Shown here piece by piece: positions 34,511-46,258 of a stretch of 64,000 bases of DNA. Under the pieces are notes generated by a model that did not search any database, was not told where the DNA came from, and saw only the letters and a list, made by a program, of their open reading frames with translations. Origin of the DNA: Adiantum capillus-veneris (lineage: Eukaryota > Streptophyta > Polypodiopsida > Polypodiales > Pteridaceae). The DNA lies in contig CM043946.1 of the NCBI GenBank assembly GCA_014529385.2, forward strand, positions 20,638,577 to 20,702,576. Direction: 5' to 3'. Both the position numbers and the translations under genes were made by a program. Position 1 is the first letter of the stretch, and every line of letters starts with the position of its first letter.

Positions 34511-35355
34511 ACGTGCACATGCGAGCACGCGTGCATGTTTCTTTTCCTTGCCAAATTTTGTTTTTTATACGCTAGATAGAAACATTGACTTACTCAACCT
34601 TGCTAATTCATATTAGTGGCACATGAAATATCAAGTGCATTTGTATTCCTCAAGTATACATCATCATATCTGCTGCTCTCTTACTAGATAACCCCTTCAA
34701 CCAATGCTTGATGTTTTGTTGAACCATCGTGAGTTATAGTGGTGTTTTGTGTTCATAAGAGAATCATGTATGTACATGTAAGAATGTTTAAACATTAATA
34801 GAAATGGGATTTCCAAAGTGAAAAAACCTTGAGAATTTGAAGTACTTTTGGTTTGAGAGACTAGTTAAAATGAAACATTTATTGCAATTCGAGATTAGAG
34901 GTGAAGATTTATTTTTTTAGATGCCCTTCAACACCACGTTTGACCATTAAAAAAAGGATAGTTTTTTAGGATTTGTCTATGAAGGGATGCATAAAATATT
35001 TTCCCTTCTTGTAAAAAGGCTGGTTGAAATTGATATTTCTGTTGTAGGGCACTTTTTGGGTGAGTTAATTTAATTAGAGAGTTTTTTAATCTTTTAGGTT
35101 GACATTTAATTTGGATCCTCAGTAAAAAAGATGAAAAAAAAAGAACTTGTGTGGATTTCAATGTATGTGTGTTATAAGTTGCAATGAAAGAAAATTGATA
35201 GTAATAATAAGATCATCAAACTATTTAGTTATGTTGAACAATCATTGCCATAAATTTCATTTAGCATCTCAATCCAATGTACTAAGTGTTCTTGGTTTGA
35301 CATGTTTGTATGGAAAAGTGAAATGTTGTGGCAATTGTTTTGTTATTCATCGTCA

Positions 35356-35739
35356 TTATTGGTATCTTCTCGGGGTGTTTATTAGCTAAAATTTTCTTCT
35401 ATCACGTGCGCTCACCAAAATGGATTTTAATTATCCCTTATATCCCTCTTCTATACCTAAATCTGTAAATTTACAAGAAATTAAAATCCTTTCTGTTGAA
35501 TGTACATGCTATGTTACATATACTTTAGTGAACTCCCCGGGGGTATCTTTCTTGGGCTACACAGCCCTGTTGGTTGGCCATACCTTCAGTTGATCTTTTT
35601 GTTAGTTCAATCTTTACTTCCATTTGAGGTCTCATACTCGTCTCATATCCATGATCATCTCTTAGATCAAGTAGCCTTGATACTTGGTTTGTTCAACCTC
35701 TTTTAGAGTCATCATAACAAAGTTATTATTATAACATTC
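35356..35739. other. Interval without a recognisable gene
   Basis: Probably the downstream part of the Gyp-4 relic on the - strand, but no alignable gag motif could be found beyond about 35740. Many stops in all frames. Confidence 0.4.
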
Positions 35740-36149
35740 CCTAAAGGAATGTACGATAGCTTTGCTAGAAAAGCCAAGTTGTGGGTTATCAATTGGTATG
35801 TGTTTCAGAGGTTTGACATCTACCTAGTCATACCCTTCTCTCACACTAACGGTTCTTCTTTAGTAGCCCTCTTTGGAATCAAAGTATCAACTAAAAAACC
35901 CCATTGTCCCACAATGTTGAGATTCCTAATTTTCAGATATTGCACTTTTTCCTGGTCCATATAGAAGGTATTTTGTTTGCTGGTCTTTAACTTCTCCTTG
36001 AATACAATTGTGTGGTTTTCAGCTCTAAGTACATACTTTTCATTAGTATCCAGATAAATCTGAGCCCCGTATGTGTTGATCTTGTAGAATGTCCATACAT
36101 GTTTGAACGTGAGAGAGGTTCTAGTCCTTGATCAACTAGAAAGGAAGAC
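35740..36149 (-). pseudogene. Gyp-4 gag N-terminal domain relic, split by Gyp-2
   Basis: The - strand reads TFYKINTYGAQIYLDTNEKY and, further on, VQYLKIRNLNIVGQWGFL. This aligns with the Gyp-1 gag N-terminus (KYQYDNDQGAKIYRDGMDRY and VVLNSNIVDKWGLMG). The reading stays open for about 115 codons before stops. Gyp-2 inserted at 36150; the upstream part of the same gag lies at 54721-54880. Confidence 0.7.
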
Positions 36150-37069
36150 TGTTAGAACCTGGACGCACCCCACGGCATCTAACTACTCGGCGGACTATTA
36201 TTTTTTGTAATTATTCATTCATTGACCTTGTAAATATTGGGACTTACAGAAGTTTCCAGATTGTATCCCAGTTTTGATAGTTAGATTGAGTAGATGGTTG
36301 ATTTTAAAACTTTAGGTTTTGAGAAGTTGTAAGGTATATATACCACATGTTGACCTTAATGAAAAACCTTTTGTCATTTTAAAACAAGTTTGAAGTCTGT
36401 GAGTGAGCGTACTGTGTACGAGAGAGAGAGAGAGTGTGAGCTTCATCTTGACGCTACATGTGCTACGGTGGTCGGAATCGAGTGTGGAGAAGTGCAGTGT
36501 GTTGCCCCCGACTAGAGCTACGCGCCAATACCAACATTACGCGCGTACGGTCCGGCTTTGGGAGCTCCTTCTACGAGCTTCATCGGTTGTTTGGGTGAGC
36601 ATATGTTATCTGATTTCGCATTGCAACATATCCACGCGTTCACATTGAGTAGAACTACACATTAGACACTTCAGATTTTGGAAACGAAGACCTGCAGATT
36701 TCGGCCAGACATCCTACGTGTTTCTACATCGGGTGTTTTGGGTCGTGATTTTGGTTCATAGACCTTAGGGAGAGCAGCCTATAGGTATTAGTAGGGTCTC
36801 CTTCAAGTTCTCTGGTGTTTCAAAAGTGTTTGATGGGTGTTCGGCTCTAGCAAGCGTTGTAGGAAGTTTCCTCTTTTGCACTCTTGAAGGCTGTGACTGA
36901 GACAATTGGTAGAGACCTCTGTAGGAATTAGTTAGGACTCGGTCGAGTGTAGGTTGACACCTTATGCTTGCTTCCACGCGCCTGCGGGTTGAGCTTCGTC
37001 CTTAGCTGACATTACATGTTAGGTGAGTTCTCGCTGTGCTGACATCCGACGCGGCGTATCCGTCCAACA
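36150..37069 (+). repeat. 5' LTR of Gyp-2
   Basis: Runs from TGTTAGAACCTGG to CGTCCAACA. TATATATA at about 36335-36342 is a probable promoter. GA microsatellite at 36420-36433. At 36707 there is half of the palindrome (AGACATCCTACG) without its partner arm, also present in the 3' LTR. The 3' LTR has about 18 extra bases near 53860. Confidence 0.95.
36335..36342 (+). promoter_or_regulatory. Putative TATA box in Gyp-2 LTR
   Basis: GGTATATATACC in both LTRs (53987-53994 in the 3' copy), followed about 100 bases later by the GTGAGTGAGCG region. Position within the LTR fits a U3 promoter. Confidence 0.55.
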
Positions 37070-37070
37070 T

Positions 37071-37090
37071 TGGCGCTGCTGCCAGGGACG
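37071..37090 (+). other. Primer binding site of Gyp-2 (tRNA-Asp-like)
   Basis: TGGCGCTGCTGCCAGGGACG follows the 5' LTR by one base. It resembles the complement of the tRNA-Asp 3' end and matches the position of the Gyp-1 site. Confidence 0.8.
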
Positions 37091-38936
37091 AAAACCTTAG
37101 GTAGGTGACCAAGACTAATCCTTGAGGATTGGGATTTTTGGCTTGCCAAGAGTCTTGATTTACATTTAGATAGGATCGGAGGGTGGAGGACTCTCTAGGT
37201 CTTAGAGGGAGTCTAAGAAGTGTGTGTCTGGCCTAGATCCTTTGACTTAGGTAGAGGAGGTAGACTTAGGTAATTTTAGGTAGTAGTCGAGTTCTAGAGT
37301 AGGAGTTGGAGTGGTAGAAGCGGTGAGAGGAGAGCTTGAGAGTCCGGAGAGGCCAAAAAGCAACCAAAAACACCATTATCACCATTTCTTCATGATAGGT
37401 AGGAGTAGAGTAAGTAGAACATCATGATTCAGATCTAGAGCATTTCATGCATGTACACTTGCTTGGTAGAATCATTACAAGTTTGTAAAAGACGCAAAAG
37501 TGTGGTTGAAAGCCTAATTGAAGTCCAAAAGTTACTGTGAGTGTTTCTGATAGGTCTACAGAGCATCAGGAGCATTCTTGTCAGAAAAAAACTTTAATTT
37601 TAAGCCAGGAGACATCCTACGCGTAGGATGTCTACATGCCAATATGGGAGGAATTTTGGGATTTTGAGTTGACCAGTGTGTTCAGAAGGTAGGGTTTACC
37701 CTAATTTCAACTGGAAAGTGGAAATTTGTCCATATCTTGACAGGATAAGGCCAGATAGACTGAAATTGCTAGACATCCTACCCAAATAATGCCAAAACAT
37801 TAACTTGAGACCAAAACCATAAGATGGTTGCACGAGTGTGTCTTGCATGATATATTGAGTGACTGAAAGGGGTTTCACCTCATTTGGGTAAGAAAATTGG
37901 GTTCAAAGTGAACTTTAGCACTTTTGATTGAAAAAGCAAAAACAGCTGAAGTTTGGGACTTTTGACATCCAAATCAAAATCTAAGCATACCATTGGGATA
38001 CTGACATCAAGGGGAAGCTGTGGGACAAATCTGGGATCAAACAGCCAAAAAGACATCCTACGCGTAGTATGTCTTCTGAGTGATTTGGGACTCCAAACTG
38101 AATTTTGAGTATACCAAAGTGATCAGCAACTCAAGGGGAGCTTGAGCCTTGAGTTTAAAGCCATTTTGAAGAAAAAGACATCCTACGTGTAGGATGTCTA
38201 ATGCAAGAAAATGAAGCCAGAATTTGACTTTGAGCATTGTAAGGTGTTATATAGCCTAAGGCAAGCCTGCTAGTCAATTTTGGTCCAATTTGGAGTTGAT
38301 TAGACTGATCAATACCATCAACAGACCGTCGGAACAGATTTCTGACTCATTGACTAGCTAATAGGTGTCCAAATCAAAAAGTAAAAGCAGTTGTAAGCCC
38401 AGCACAACAAGGGGAAACAACCGTGCAAAAATCCAGGCAAAACACAGCAGGAGACATCCTACGCGTAGGATGTCTATTGGGGCATACTGCAGAGAAAATT
38501 TGACCTGGCCTAGACAGTGAGGCTTCATTTGGCTTAAGGGTTCCATAACTTCTTTCAGAAGTGAATTTGGACCTCGTTTGCCCATTTGACGAAGCAAAGA
38601 CTGAATTCAAACTTTTTCGCGTAAATTGGCCAATATCAGAGGAAAGTACTGTTTCAGATTAGCAAACCTAATCCAGAACATCAGCAGTGTATAAAATACA
38701 GTAGTGGTTGAGATTAACTCTCCAGTTATACCAATCATTACTAAGATAACCTCTAGCAGATAAATGCTTTGATTCAATTGCCGAAATTAAAACTCTTGTG
38801 TACAGGTATATTTAGCAACAAAGCAAGAAGTTGTGCAGAAACTGACCCATTGTCAGGTGAGTGGTTGAATTTGTGATAAATTGCATTGATAAGTTTGATG
38901 AATTTAAGATCAGGAAGATACATTGTTAGAGACTAG
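37091..38936 (+). other. Gyp-2 leader (5' untranslated region)
   Basis: Non-coding. It begins with AGGTAGGTGACC, shared with Gyp-1, contains the palindrome array (37610-38475), and near its end has CAGGTGAGT at about 38856-38864, a consensus-like splice donor. No open frame of note. Confidence 0.75.
37610..38475. repeat. Palindrome array, Gyp-2 leader (4 copies plus a half)
   Basis: 24-bp palindromes with half-arm AGACATCCTACG at 37610-37633, 38051-38074 (one mismatch), 38176-38199 (central C-to-T) and 38452-38475. An isolated half-arm lies at 37771. Start-to-start spacing including the half is 161, 280, 125 and 276 bp. Compared with Gyp-1, one base of each arm has changed in a paired way (A with T to C with G). 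Confidence 0.95.
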
Positions 38937-41640
38937 AAGGCGGCAGGGGACCAAGGTAGCTTAGTGTCCACAGAAGGGAGTGTAACCCAGGCAAGGCTAG
39001 ATCCGCTAGCATCGATTATCGAGGAAGGTAGTGATACTGGCACTTCGTCAGACAAATCTTTCTTCATGATGGGTAGTCAACAGCCAGGAGGTTTCACCTA
39101 TGATGGACCTATGCGAGGAGGAAGCACCTCCCAAAATCCTTTGAATGATCCCAGGCTCACGGTGATCTTCTTAGAGGGAACAAACTCAAGAGGAGCCCTA
39201 GTCTATTCTGACTATCGAGGCCGTAAGTGCATTTGTATTGAAGAGAGGCCAACACAAAGATTGGAGATAATCCGAGTGTATGATGATGGAGATAGATTCT
39301 GAGACGAAAAGGGGAACCACTATTTAATAGTTAGCAACCCTGAAGATTACAATAGATATGGAGATAACGTGGCAAAAGGGAAAATGGTTTCAGAAACTCA
39401 GAGCCTCCACCAAACATTGATCGGCCCGGAGCTATTTTTATGTATGATAAGAAAACAATCAGGATTCCAACTTATAACGAGAATGTGGGAATCTACAAAC
39501 ACGAGAGCGAGGGTATTGTCTCTTACTTTCGCAGCAAGGAACCATACATAAACGAACTAAGCAAAGACAAGGTTCTTTACTTATTCTCTTATGAAACTGC
39601 TACGGGGAAGGGCATATTTTGTTGATAGATACAGGCGAGAATACCAACGTATTCTCCCAGAGGAAGTAGAAAGAGCAACAGGTCCAGGAGCATCAGCATA
39701 TGGCCCTGAGGAAATGCCGAGAGCTTCCCACACCCCAAGCAAGTCAACGAATCCATTTTCAGACGAGTATGACACTACATCACATTCCACCCGACCGCAA
39801 GCATTCAGCAACCAAGACCAACCAGCAAACCAGCCATCATTGCAGGCATGGATTTGATAGAGTGCAACAATGGAACCAGACCAAAACCGCACGAGGGCTC
39901 AGGGATTTGCAAGAACCACCACACTATTCAAGGTATCAAGGAGAGAGTAAGCCAAAAACACAAGGGTCAACCGAGCCTGGAGGACCACACATGGAACGAG
40001 TTCGAAGAGAAGAACCACCTCTAGCGAGAACCGTTAGAAATTATGGCTTAGGAGCACCAATGGGTGAGGAACCAGCCTATTACAGAAAGCCTGAGGAGGT
40101 GTATCGACTTGGACGGGGTGATCCAATGATGAGGTTTGTAGACCATTGCAGAATTAGACCTTCTCAAGTGCAAAAATGGGTAAACAAGAAATACACAGGA
40201 AACAAAGACCCAAGAGATCATGTAGCAGCCTTTGTGCGTGTAATTAGAGCCGAAGAGGTGTTAGATTTTCCTACCCAATTTGCAGGGTTTGGAATAACCC
40301 TAGAGGATGATGCTGCAACTTGGTTTGACTCTGTGGAGCGTAGAGACTTCGAGTCGATGGAGGAAGTGTTTGACAAGTTTATTGAGGAATTCTCTCAAAG
40401 GGGATTAGCTCATAATACCGTCTCACAAATACATAAATTCAAACAAAAAAGATGGAGAATCTGTACGGAAGACAGCCCTCAGACTAAAAACATATGTTAA
40501 GTTCTCTCCTGTTGAAGAACTGCCAACTCAGTCTAGACTTATGATGATATTCATCTAAGGACTAAGGAATGCAGATCTCCAGAAAGACTTACATATGAAG
40601 AGGAGCACGACATTGAATGAGTTGACCAAGGAGGCTCTGTACCTTGTGGAAAATTGTGCAGTCTACAAAGAAGGGGAGTTCAAGGACCTTGATGACGATT
40701 CATCTTCACAGCAAAGTGGGAGCAAGTCTTCCAAGACAGCACGGAAAGGAGAAATGGTGGTGAACTAGGAACAGCTCGTAGATGAAGTGCTGAAAAAGAT
40801 CAACTTGTATGCCAAACCCTAGGCTAAGCAGCCCAAGTGGTGTGCTATTGAACAAAAATGGACAAACCATGGGACCGAGGAATGTTATTATAACAAGGGA
40901 TATGTGAGGGAGAGACCTTATGCTCCCCAAGCTCTAGTAGCTTCCCCTCAAGTTCCACCGATGCCTAGATATCAAGCATGCAACTTACCAGGACCTGTAG
41001 GTGTAGAAAGACCACAACCGGTGTTGGGGCAACAGCCACCCCTACCAGGTTTACGACTAGTTGGTATAAGATACACACCCGCGGTAACTGAATCAGAAGA
41101 AAAGGCTTTGGTGCCTATGCATGCTTATTATGAATATCCCAATGGATATGCGGAAAACCCTGTCTATTATCCATCGAAAGAACCCTTGACACCAGAACCA
41201 TGGAGCATGATAGGGAATCAAGGACCACCAACTGCGGCACAGGCTGCAGGAGAAGGAAGATATAGCGTAGATGAATGAACATTGTTGTACATAGCCAATG
41301 GAGGCATGGGCGGACAGAGACATGCTTACCAACAAAGAGGGGATCAAGGAGCACCTCAACAACCCAAGGGACCCTGTAACAAGTGTGGCGAAGACCATTG
41401 GTTGAGAGACTGTCCCCATGATGAAATCATTAGAGTCAATGCGTATTGCCCAGAATGTGGAATTACTCATTTGATTCCCGATTGCCCTAAAAACCCGAGC
41501 AAAGGAGCAAAAACCACCTTGAACATGTTAGAAACAGTACCTTCCAGTGGAGGATCGGAAAATGAAACAATCATATCTGTTCAGGCGGTGACACGAGCCC
41601 AAGCCCAAAGAAGGAGAACCCATAATTGAAGAACCAAAAA
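38937..41640 (+). pseudogene. Gyp-2 gag with two short CCHC knuckles
   Basis: By alignment with Gyp-1 the start codon was at 38937, where the sequence is now AAG (context AAGGCGGCAGG against ATGGCAGCAGG). The capsid domain is at about 40110-40660 (FIEEFSQRGLAHNTVSQIHK). Knuckles CNKCGEDHWLRDC and CPECGITHLIPDC at about 41376-41500 have the same shortened CX2CX3HX4C spacing as Gyp-1. Breaks include a TGA at 39300, a one-base gain in an A-run near 40450, a TAA near 40555, and stops near 40767 and 40820. The coiled-coil linker of Gyp-1 gag is largely deleted after 41690 (WKSRKARR joins directly to the segment before VMDSQGL). Confidence 0.88.
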
Positions 41641-41748
41641 CCGATGCCCAAAGTTTAGAAACGAAAAATCAGAGAAGCACTTGGAAATCTAGAAAGGCGC
41701 GTAGGAACACTACCCTCTTACCTAGGAGAATATGAAGCTAAGTCGGAA

Positions 41749-43074
41749 GTGAGAGCAATCCCATCTCAAAGACTTTCTTCTAACAAGGTGATGGATTCAC
41801 AAGGATTGATTGAGCTGTTATCCACCCCGATGGCATGCACAATCACGTTAGCAGAACTCCTAAGGTTAAGGCCAAACATGTGGACCACAGTAGGAAAATG
41901 CCTAGAAAAATTTGGAGTGAAAGACCCCACCTTGAAACTACAAGAAGGAATCAGGGAGTTGGACAGACCTAACCTAAACACTAGACCAGTACCATTGAAT
42001 AAAGTTGGAGAATATTACGAGGGAGAAGACGAAAACACGACGCTACCGGTATAATTCCAAGGAGTAGTTTCCAAAGCTATCCTTGACAGTGGAGCGGGAG
42101 TTGCTATCACCACCAAGGAAATCTGGAAAAAATGGGGAAAACCTGCTCTGAGGGCTAGCAGAATGAAGCTGTAGTTGGCAGATGGGTTCATGGAGAAGCC
42201 TCTAAGACTTTTAGAAAAAGTAATTGTCACTTCGTGCGGAATCGAGTATGAGCATACATTTGCAATAGTCGATTTCGACAAAAAGAACAATTATGAGATC
42301 ATCTTGGGACGACCATTCATGCGACAACTAAAGATGGTCCAAGATTGGGGTTATGACCACATATACCTCAGACATGGCGAGATGACAAATAAAATACACC
42401 TGAAAGACCATAGTTACAAAGATGTAACCCAAACACCTGTGGAAGAGTTTGATTCGGCTACATTAGCAGAATCGGAACTACCAGCATGGTTAGGGCAACC
42501 AAAAGAGCTATGGATGTGCGGAGCTTCACATTGTGGAAGCTTAAGAAAAGAGGAATGTGTCTTAGAAAGAGCAATTGAGGACAAGGAGTATATTCCAGAA
42601 CCTTTCCCTGAAGATGCCTTGGAACCTCTATAATGGGAACACATACTGGCAACATTAGATGTCTGTACCATTACCGACAGTCCAACAACAAAATTTTGTG
42701 ATAAGGATGGCTACGATGTGCTACCCTATTACATGGTAAGCGTTATACTAGAGAAAGAGACGGTAGAACCTCCAGAACAAGAAGAGTTTTACAACTCCTT
42801 TGAACAATTGGAAGTAAATGATGATGCAGATAATGAGTGTTCAGACACCTCAAGTGCGCGTGGGAATGAAGCCGAGAATATCAAGTTTTATGATTTTGCT
42901 AACCCTAGACGCCAAGAACTCTATAGGAGGAAAAGAGCAGGAAAGAAAGCGAGAGAGAACCTGATGCCCAGGATAAAAGGTAAAACTCACTATTTGATAC
43001 TTGTAAAAGCAGAGGATTGTGTAAAAGATCAAATATCAGGAAAATTCTCAAAAATTCAAAAAGAAAAAACGTGA
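41749..43074 (+). pseudogene. Gyp-2 aspartic protease region
   Basis: Same frame throughout with stops at 42052 (TAA), near 42172 (TAG) and 42631 (TAA). Motifs: VMDSQGLIELLSTPMACTI, AILDSGAGVAITTKEIW (catalytic DSG intact), TSCGIEYEHTFAIVDFD, EIILGRPFMRQLKMVQDWG, then the acidic linker and RENLMPRIKGKTHYLILVKA. It would cleave the polyprotein. A frameshift between 43074 and 43326 separates it from RT. Confidence 0.92.
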
Positions 43075-43325
43075 GAGGAAACAAAACAGGTAAGAAAAGC
43101 TAAAACCGAAACAAAATCACAAAAATCTGAAAAATCAAAAAGAGAAACAACAAAAGACCAAGAGTCCAAACTGGAGCGTAAACAGAAATACCAAGAACTG
43201 AAACGGCCTTTGAGAGAGATATGGAATACTGAAGAAGATAGTGATGGTAAAGGGGATTCAGAAAAGGGCAACATGAACGTACCAGCACACTATCAAAATT
43301 TACTATCCAAGATAGAAAAATCATC

Positions 43326-44893
43326 ATGACACCACCATTCAAGGAGAGAACCAACCAAGAATCTTACGATGGGCCTGAAAATGCAAAAAAAATAGACCTC
43401 GCAGAACCAGGTAAAAAGCCTCAGCCGGTCTATATAGCTAACGATTTAGAGCCTGAGGAGGAAGCACAGCTAACACAACTTCTCACGAAGTATAAATATG
43501 TGTTCGCTTGGTCCTATAAAGACCTCAAAGGAGTTGATCCATTGATATGCCAACATACAATTCCTTTGAAATCGGATGCAAAACCTAGCAAACAACGTCC
43601 TTATACATATAATGACACATTTGCCAAACGAATCAAAGAAGAGATTGATAAACTGATGGAAGCGGAATTCATCTATGAGATTGAACATACAGATTGGATG
43701 TCACCCATTGTGGTAGTTCCCAAGAAGAATGGAAAACTGCGAGTGTGTGTAAACCTCAAGAAGGTGAATGCAACAACCATAAGGGATAATTATCCCTTGC
43801 CAATTACAGAACATGTCCTTGAGCGAGTGGCCGGGAAACGGGCTTATTCCTTTCTGGATGGGTTTTTAGGATACAACCAACTGGCAATAGCAAGGGAGGA
43901 TCAACACAAAATAGCATTTGCCACAGAATGGGGGATTTATGCATATCGAGTTATGCCATTTGTCTTAACAAATGCACCCGCCACTTTCCAGAGGTTAATG
44001 ACTCACGCTTTCAAGGAATATCTAAGAATATTCTTAAAAATTTACATGGATGACCTATGTGTACACTCTCTTCTGTGAGAGGAACATATTGACCATTTGC
44101 AAAAGGTCTTTGAAAAGTGCAGAACATATTGAATCTGTCTAAACCCAGAAAAATGTGTATTTATGGTTAAGCAAGGACGAATCTTAGGACACATTGTCTC
44201 AAGAAACGGCATAACCACAGATCTAAACAAAGTCAAAGTCATTGTAGACCTGCCCAGGCCTACTAATGCGAAACAAGTGCAATCCTTCATGGGGCACTGC
44301 GGATATTACCGAAGATTCATATACATGTATGCGGTTATCGCACAACCTCTGTATCGTTTTCTAGTCAATTTCGAATGGACCAAGGAGTGTGAAACTTCAT
44401 TCCAAAAGCTGAAGGTAAACCTTATATCAGCACCTATACTAAAGGCACCAGATTGGGAAAAGATATTCCATGTGCACATTGATGCGTCAGCATATGCCAT
44501 TGGAAATATTCTAGCTCAACCTGGAGACGGAACAATGGATTTTCCGGTTTTCTATGCGAGCCGACAGTTAAACAGTGCAAAAAAGAACTACACAACCACC
44601 GAGAGGGAAGGGTTAGGGATGATTTATGCAGTAAAGAAATTCGGCATTATTTACTTGCAAACAAGTTTGTGTTCTTCACAGATCATCAAGCTCTTTTGTA
44701 CCTAGTAAATAAACCTTGCAATACAGGGAGAATTGTACGTTGGTTTATTATATTGCTAGAGTTTGACTTCACAGTGGTGGTCAAAAAGGGTAAAACCCAT
44801 CTGTGAGCAGATCATCTTTCAAGGATACACAACGGGGAAGCTCCTGAAGGAGTAGATGATGACATACCAGATGCTTATCTTTTCAACATTGAA
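43326..44893 (+). pseudogene. Gyp-2 reverse transcriptase and RNase H
   Basis: RT motifs: GKLRVCVNLKKVNATTIRDN, YSFLDGFLGYNQLAI, VMPFVLTNAPATFQRL and catalytic IYMDDLCVHS. TGA at 44076 (CGA in Gyp-1) and a second TGA at about 44130 interrupt it. The RNase H part (HVHIDASAYAIGN, FFTDHQALLYLVNKP, ADHLSRIHNGE) changes frame near 44640 and has one more TGA near 44804 (CGA in Gyp-1). Confidence 0.92.
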
Positions 44894-46258
44894 ATGGTAC
44901 CCAAATGGTCTCAGGAAATAGTTAGCATTCTCTCCTTCGGAAGTGAGTTTGATAATACAGAATGCAGATCCAAACACAAAACAATTCAACAAACAAAAAA
45001 CTTCCAGTTGATAGCAGGACGGCTGTATCATCTTGAATCTGACCTAATCCTACGATTATGTATAAATCCAGAAGAATTCGAGTGCTACCTTGAAGAGGCA
45101 CATGTCCAGGGTTGTGCATTTCATTGTTCAGGAGTGAAAACACACCAGAGACTGAAACAGTTAGGGGTTTATTGGCCAACTATGTATGCGGATACACATT
45201 CTTATGTTACCAGTTGTATAGTATGTAGTACCAAACGACCAGTGGATCATGCAACTTTGTTTCAGGTGAACATAGTACCTGCATGGAGTCAATATATCAT
45301 TGACTTCTTAACCACTAAGACGTTCCCTGAGAACATGACAAGAGCACGGGAAAAAGCTATAGAGCTTAAAGCTCGTGACTTTCAGTTAATTGGGAATCAA
45401 CTCTATAAGCGGGGAAAGGACAATCAACTTAGAATCTGTGCAAGTGAAAGCGAATACCTGCTGATTCTAGAACATGCACATAGCGGAATAAGTGGAGGCA
45501 ATTTTTTGGGCGATAAGACGGCAAAAATTGTCTTAACCACAGGAATTTGGTGGCCTACATTGCACATGGATGCCGACGAGTTTGTAAATTGTTGTGATGC
45601 ATGTCAACGCACCAAGATACCAATAAAAAGAGATGAGATTCCATTGCGGCCAATGATGGGGGCAAGAGCATTTGCAAAATGGGGCATTGATTTTGCGGGA
45701 CCTATATCACCCCTTGCATATCGCACCCATACCCAATATATCATTGTGGCTACGGACTATCTCACAAAATGGGTCGAAGCCAAAGCAACACAAAAAGCTG
45801 ATGCACGCACCACGGCACAATTTTTGTATGAGAATGTTTTTGTACGTTACAGGTTACCAATAGAAATTGTCAGTGACCGTGGAACACACTTTCTCAATGA
45901 AGTCATTGAATATCTGCTAGAGGAATTCATGGTCATACATAGGAAATCAGCACCATACCATCCACAAGCCAATGGGCAAGCTGAGGCCACAAATAAAACA
46001 CTATGCACGATTCTCACTAAAATAGTGTCAGAATCAAGAACAGATTGGGATCAACAACTACTCTCAACCCTATGGGCATACATGGTAGCTTACAAAACAT
46101 CAATAGGAACAACACCATACAACATGGTGTTTGGGCTAAATGCTATAGTACCCATAGATTTTTTAATCCCAACTCTACGAGTAGCAACAAGCTTGGAATG
46201 GACAGGGCATGAACTCTCTTCAAGGATTAATGATCTTGAATAGCTAGACGAACTTCGC
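44894..46258 (+). pseudogene. Gyp-2 integrase with tandem H2C2 zinc modules
   Basis: Open from 44894 to TAG at 46241. First H2C2-like module at about 45005-45235: LIAGRLYHLESD, AHVQGCAFHCSGVKT, LGVYWPTM and SCIVC. Second, canonical module at about 45385-45615: LIGNQLYKRG, HAHSGISGGNFLGDKT (second His now Asn), CCDACQRTK. DDE core: KWGIDFAGP, EIVSDRGTHF and QANGQAEATNK. The order matches Gyp-1 exactly. Confidence 0.9.

Larger units (their letters stand above)
33660..35355. repeat. R1 repeat copy C
   Basis: Diverged copy of 2070-3006, ending with the block shared with 1-130. It is longer than copy B because of an internal tandem duplication. It ends about where the Gyp-4 gag relic region begins. 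Confidence 0.7.

Noticed and set aside
36403-36648. Small ORF in the Gyp-2 LTR (also at 54055-54316)
   Set aside because: It begins in the GA microsatellite, overlaps LTR regulatory sequence, and is not kept in frame between the two LTRs.
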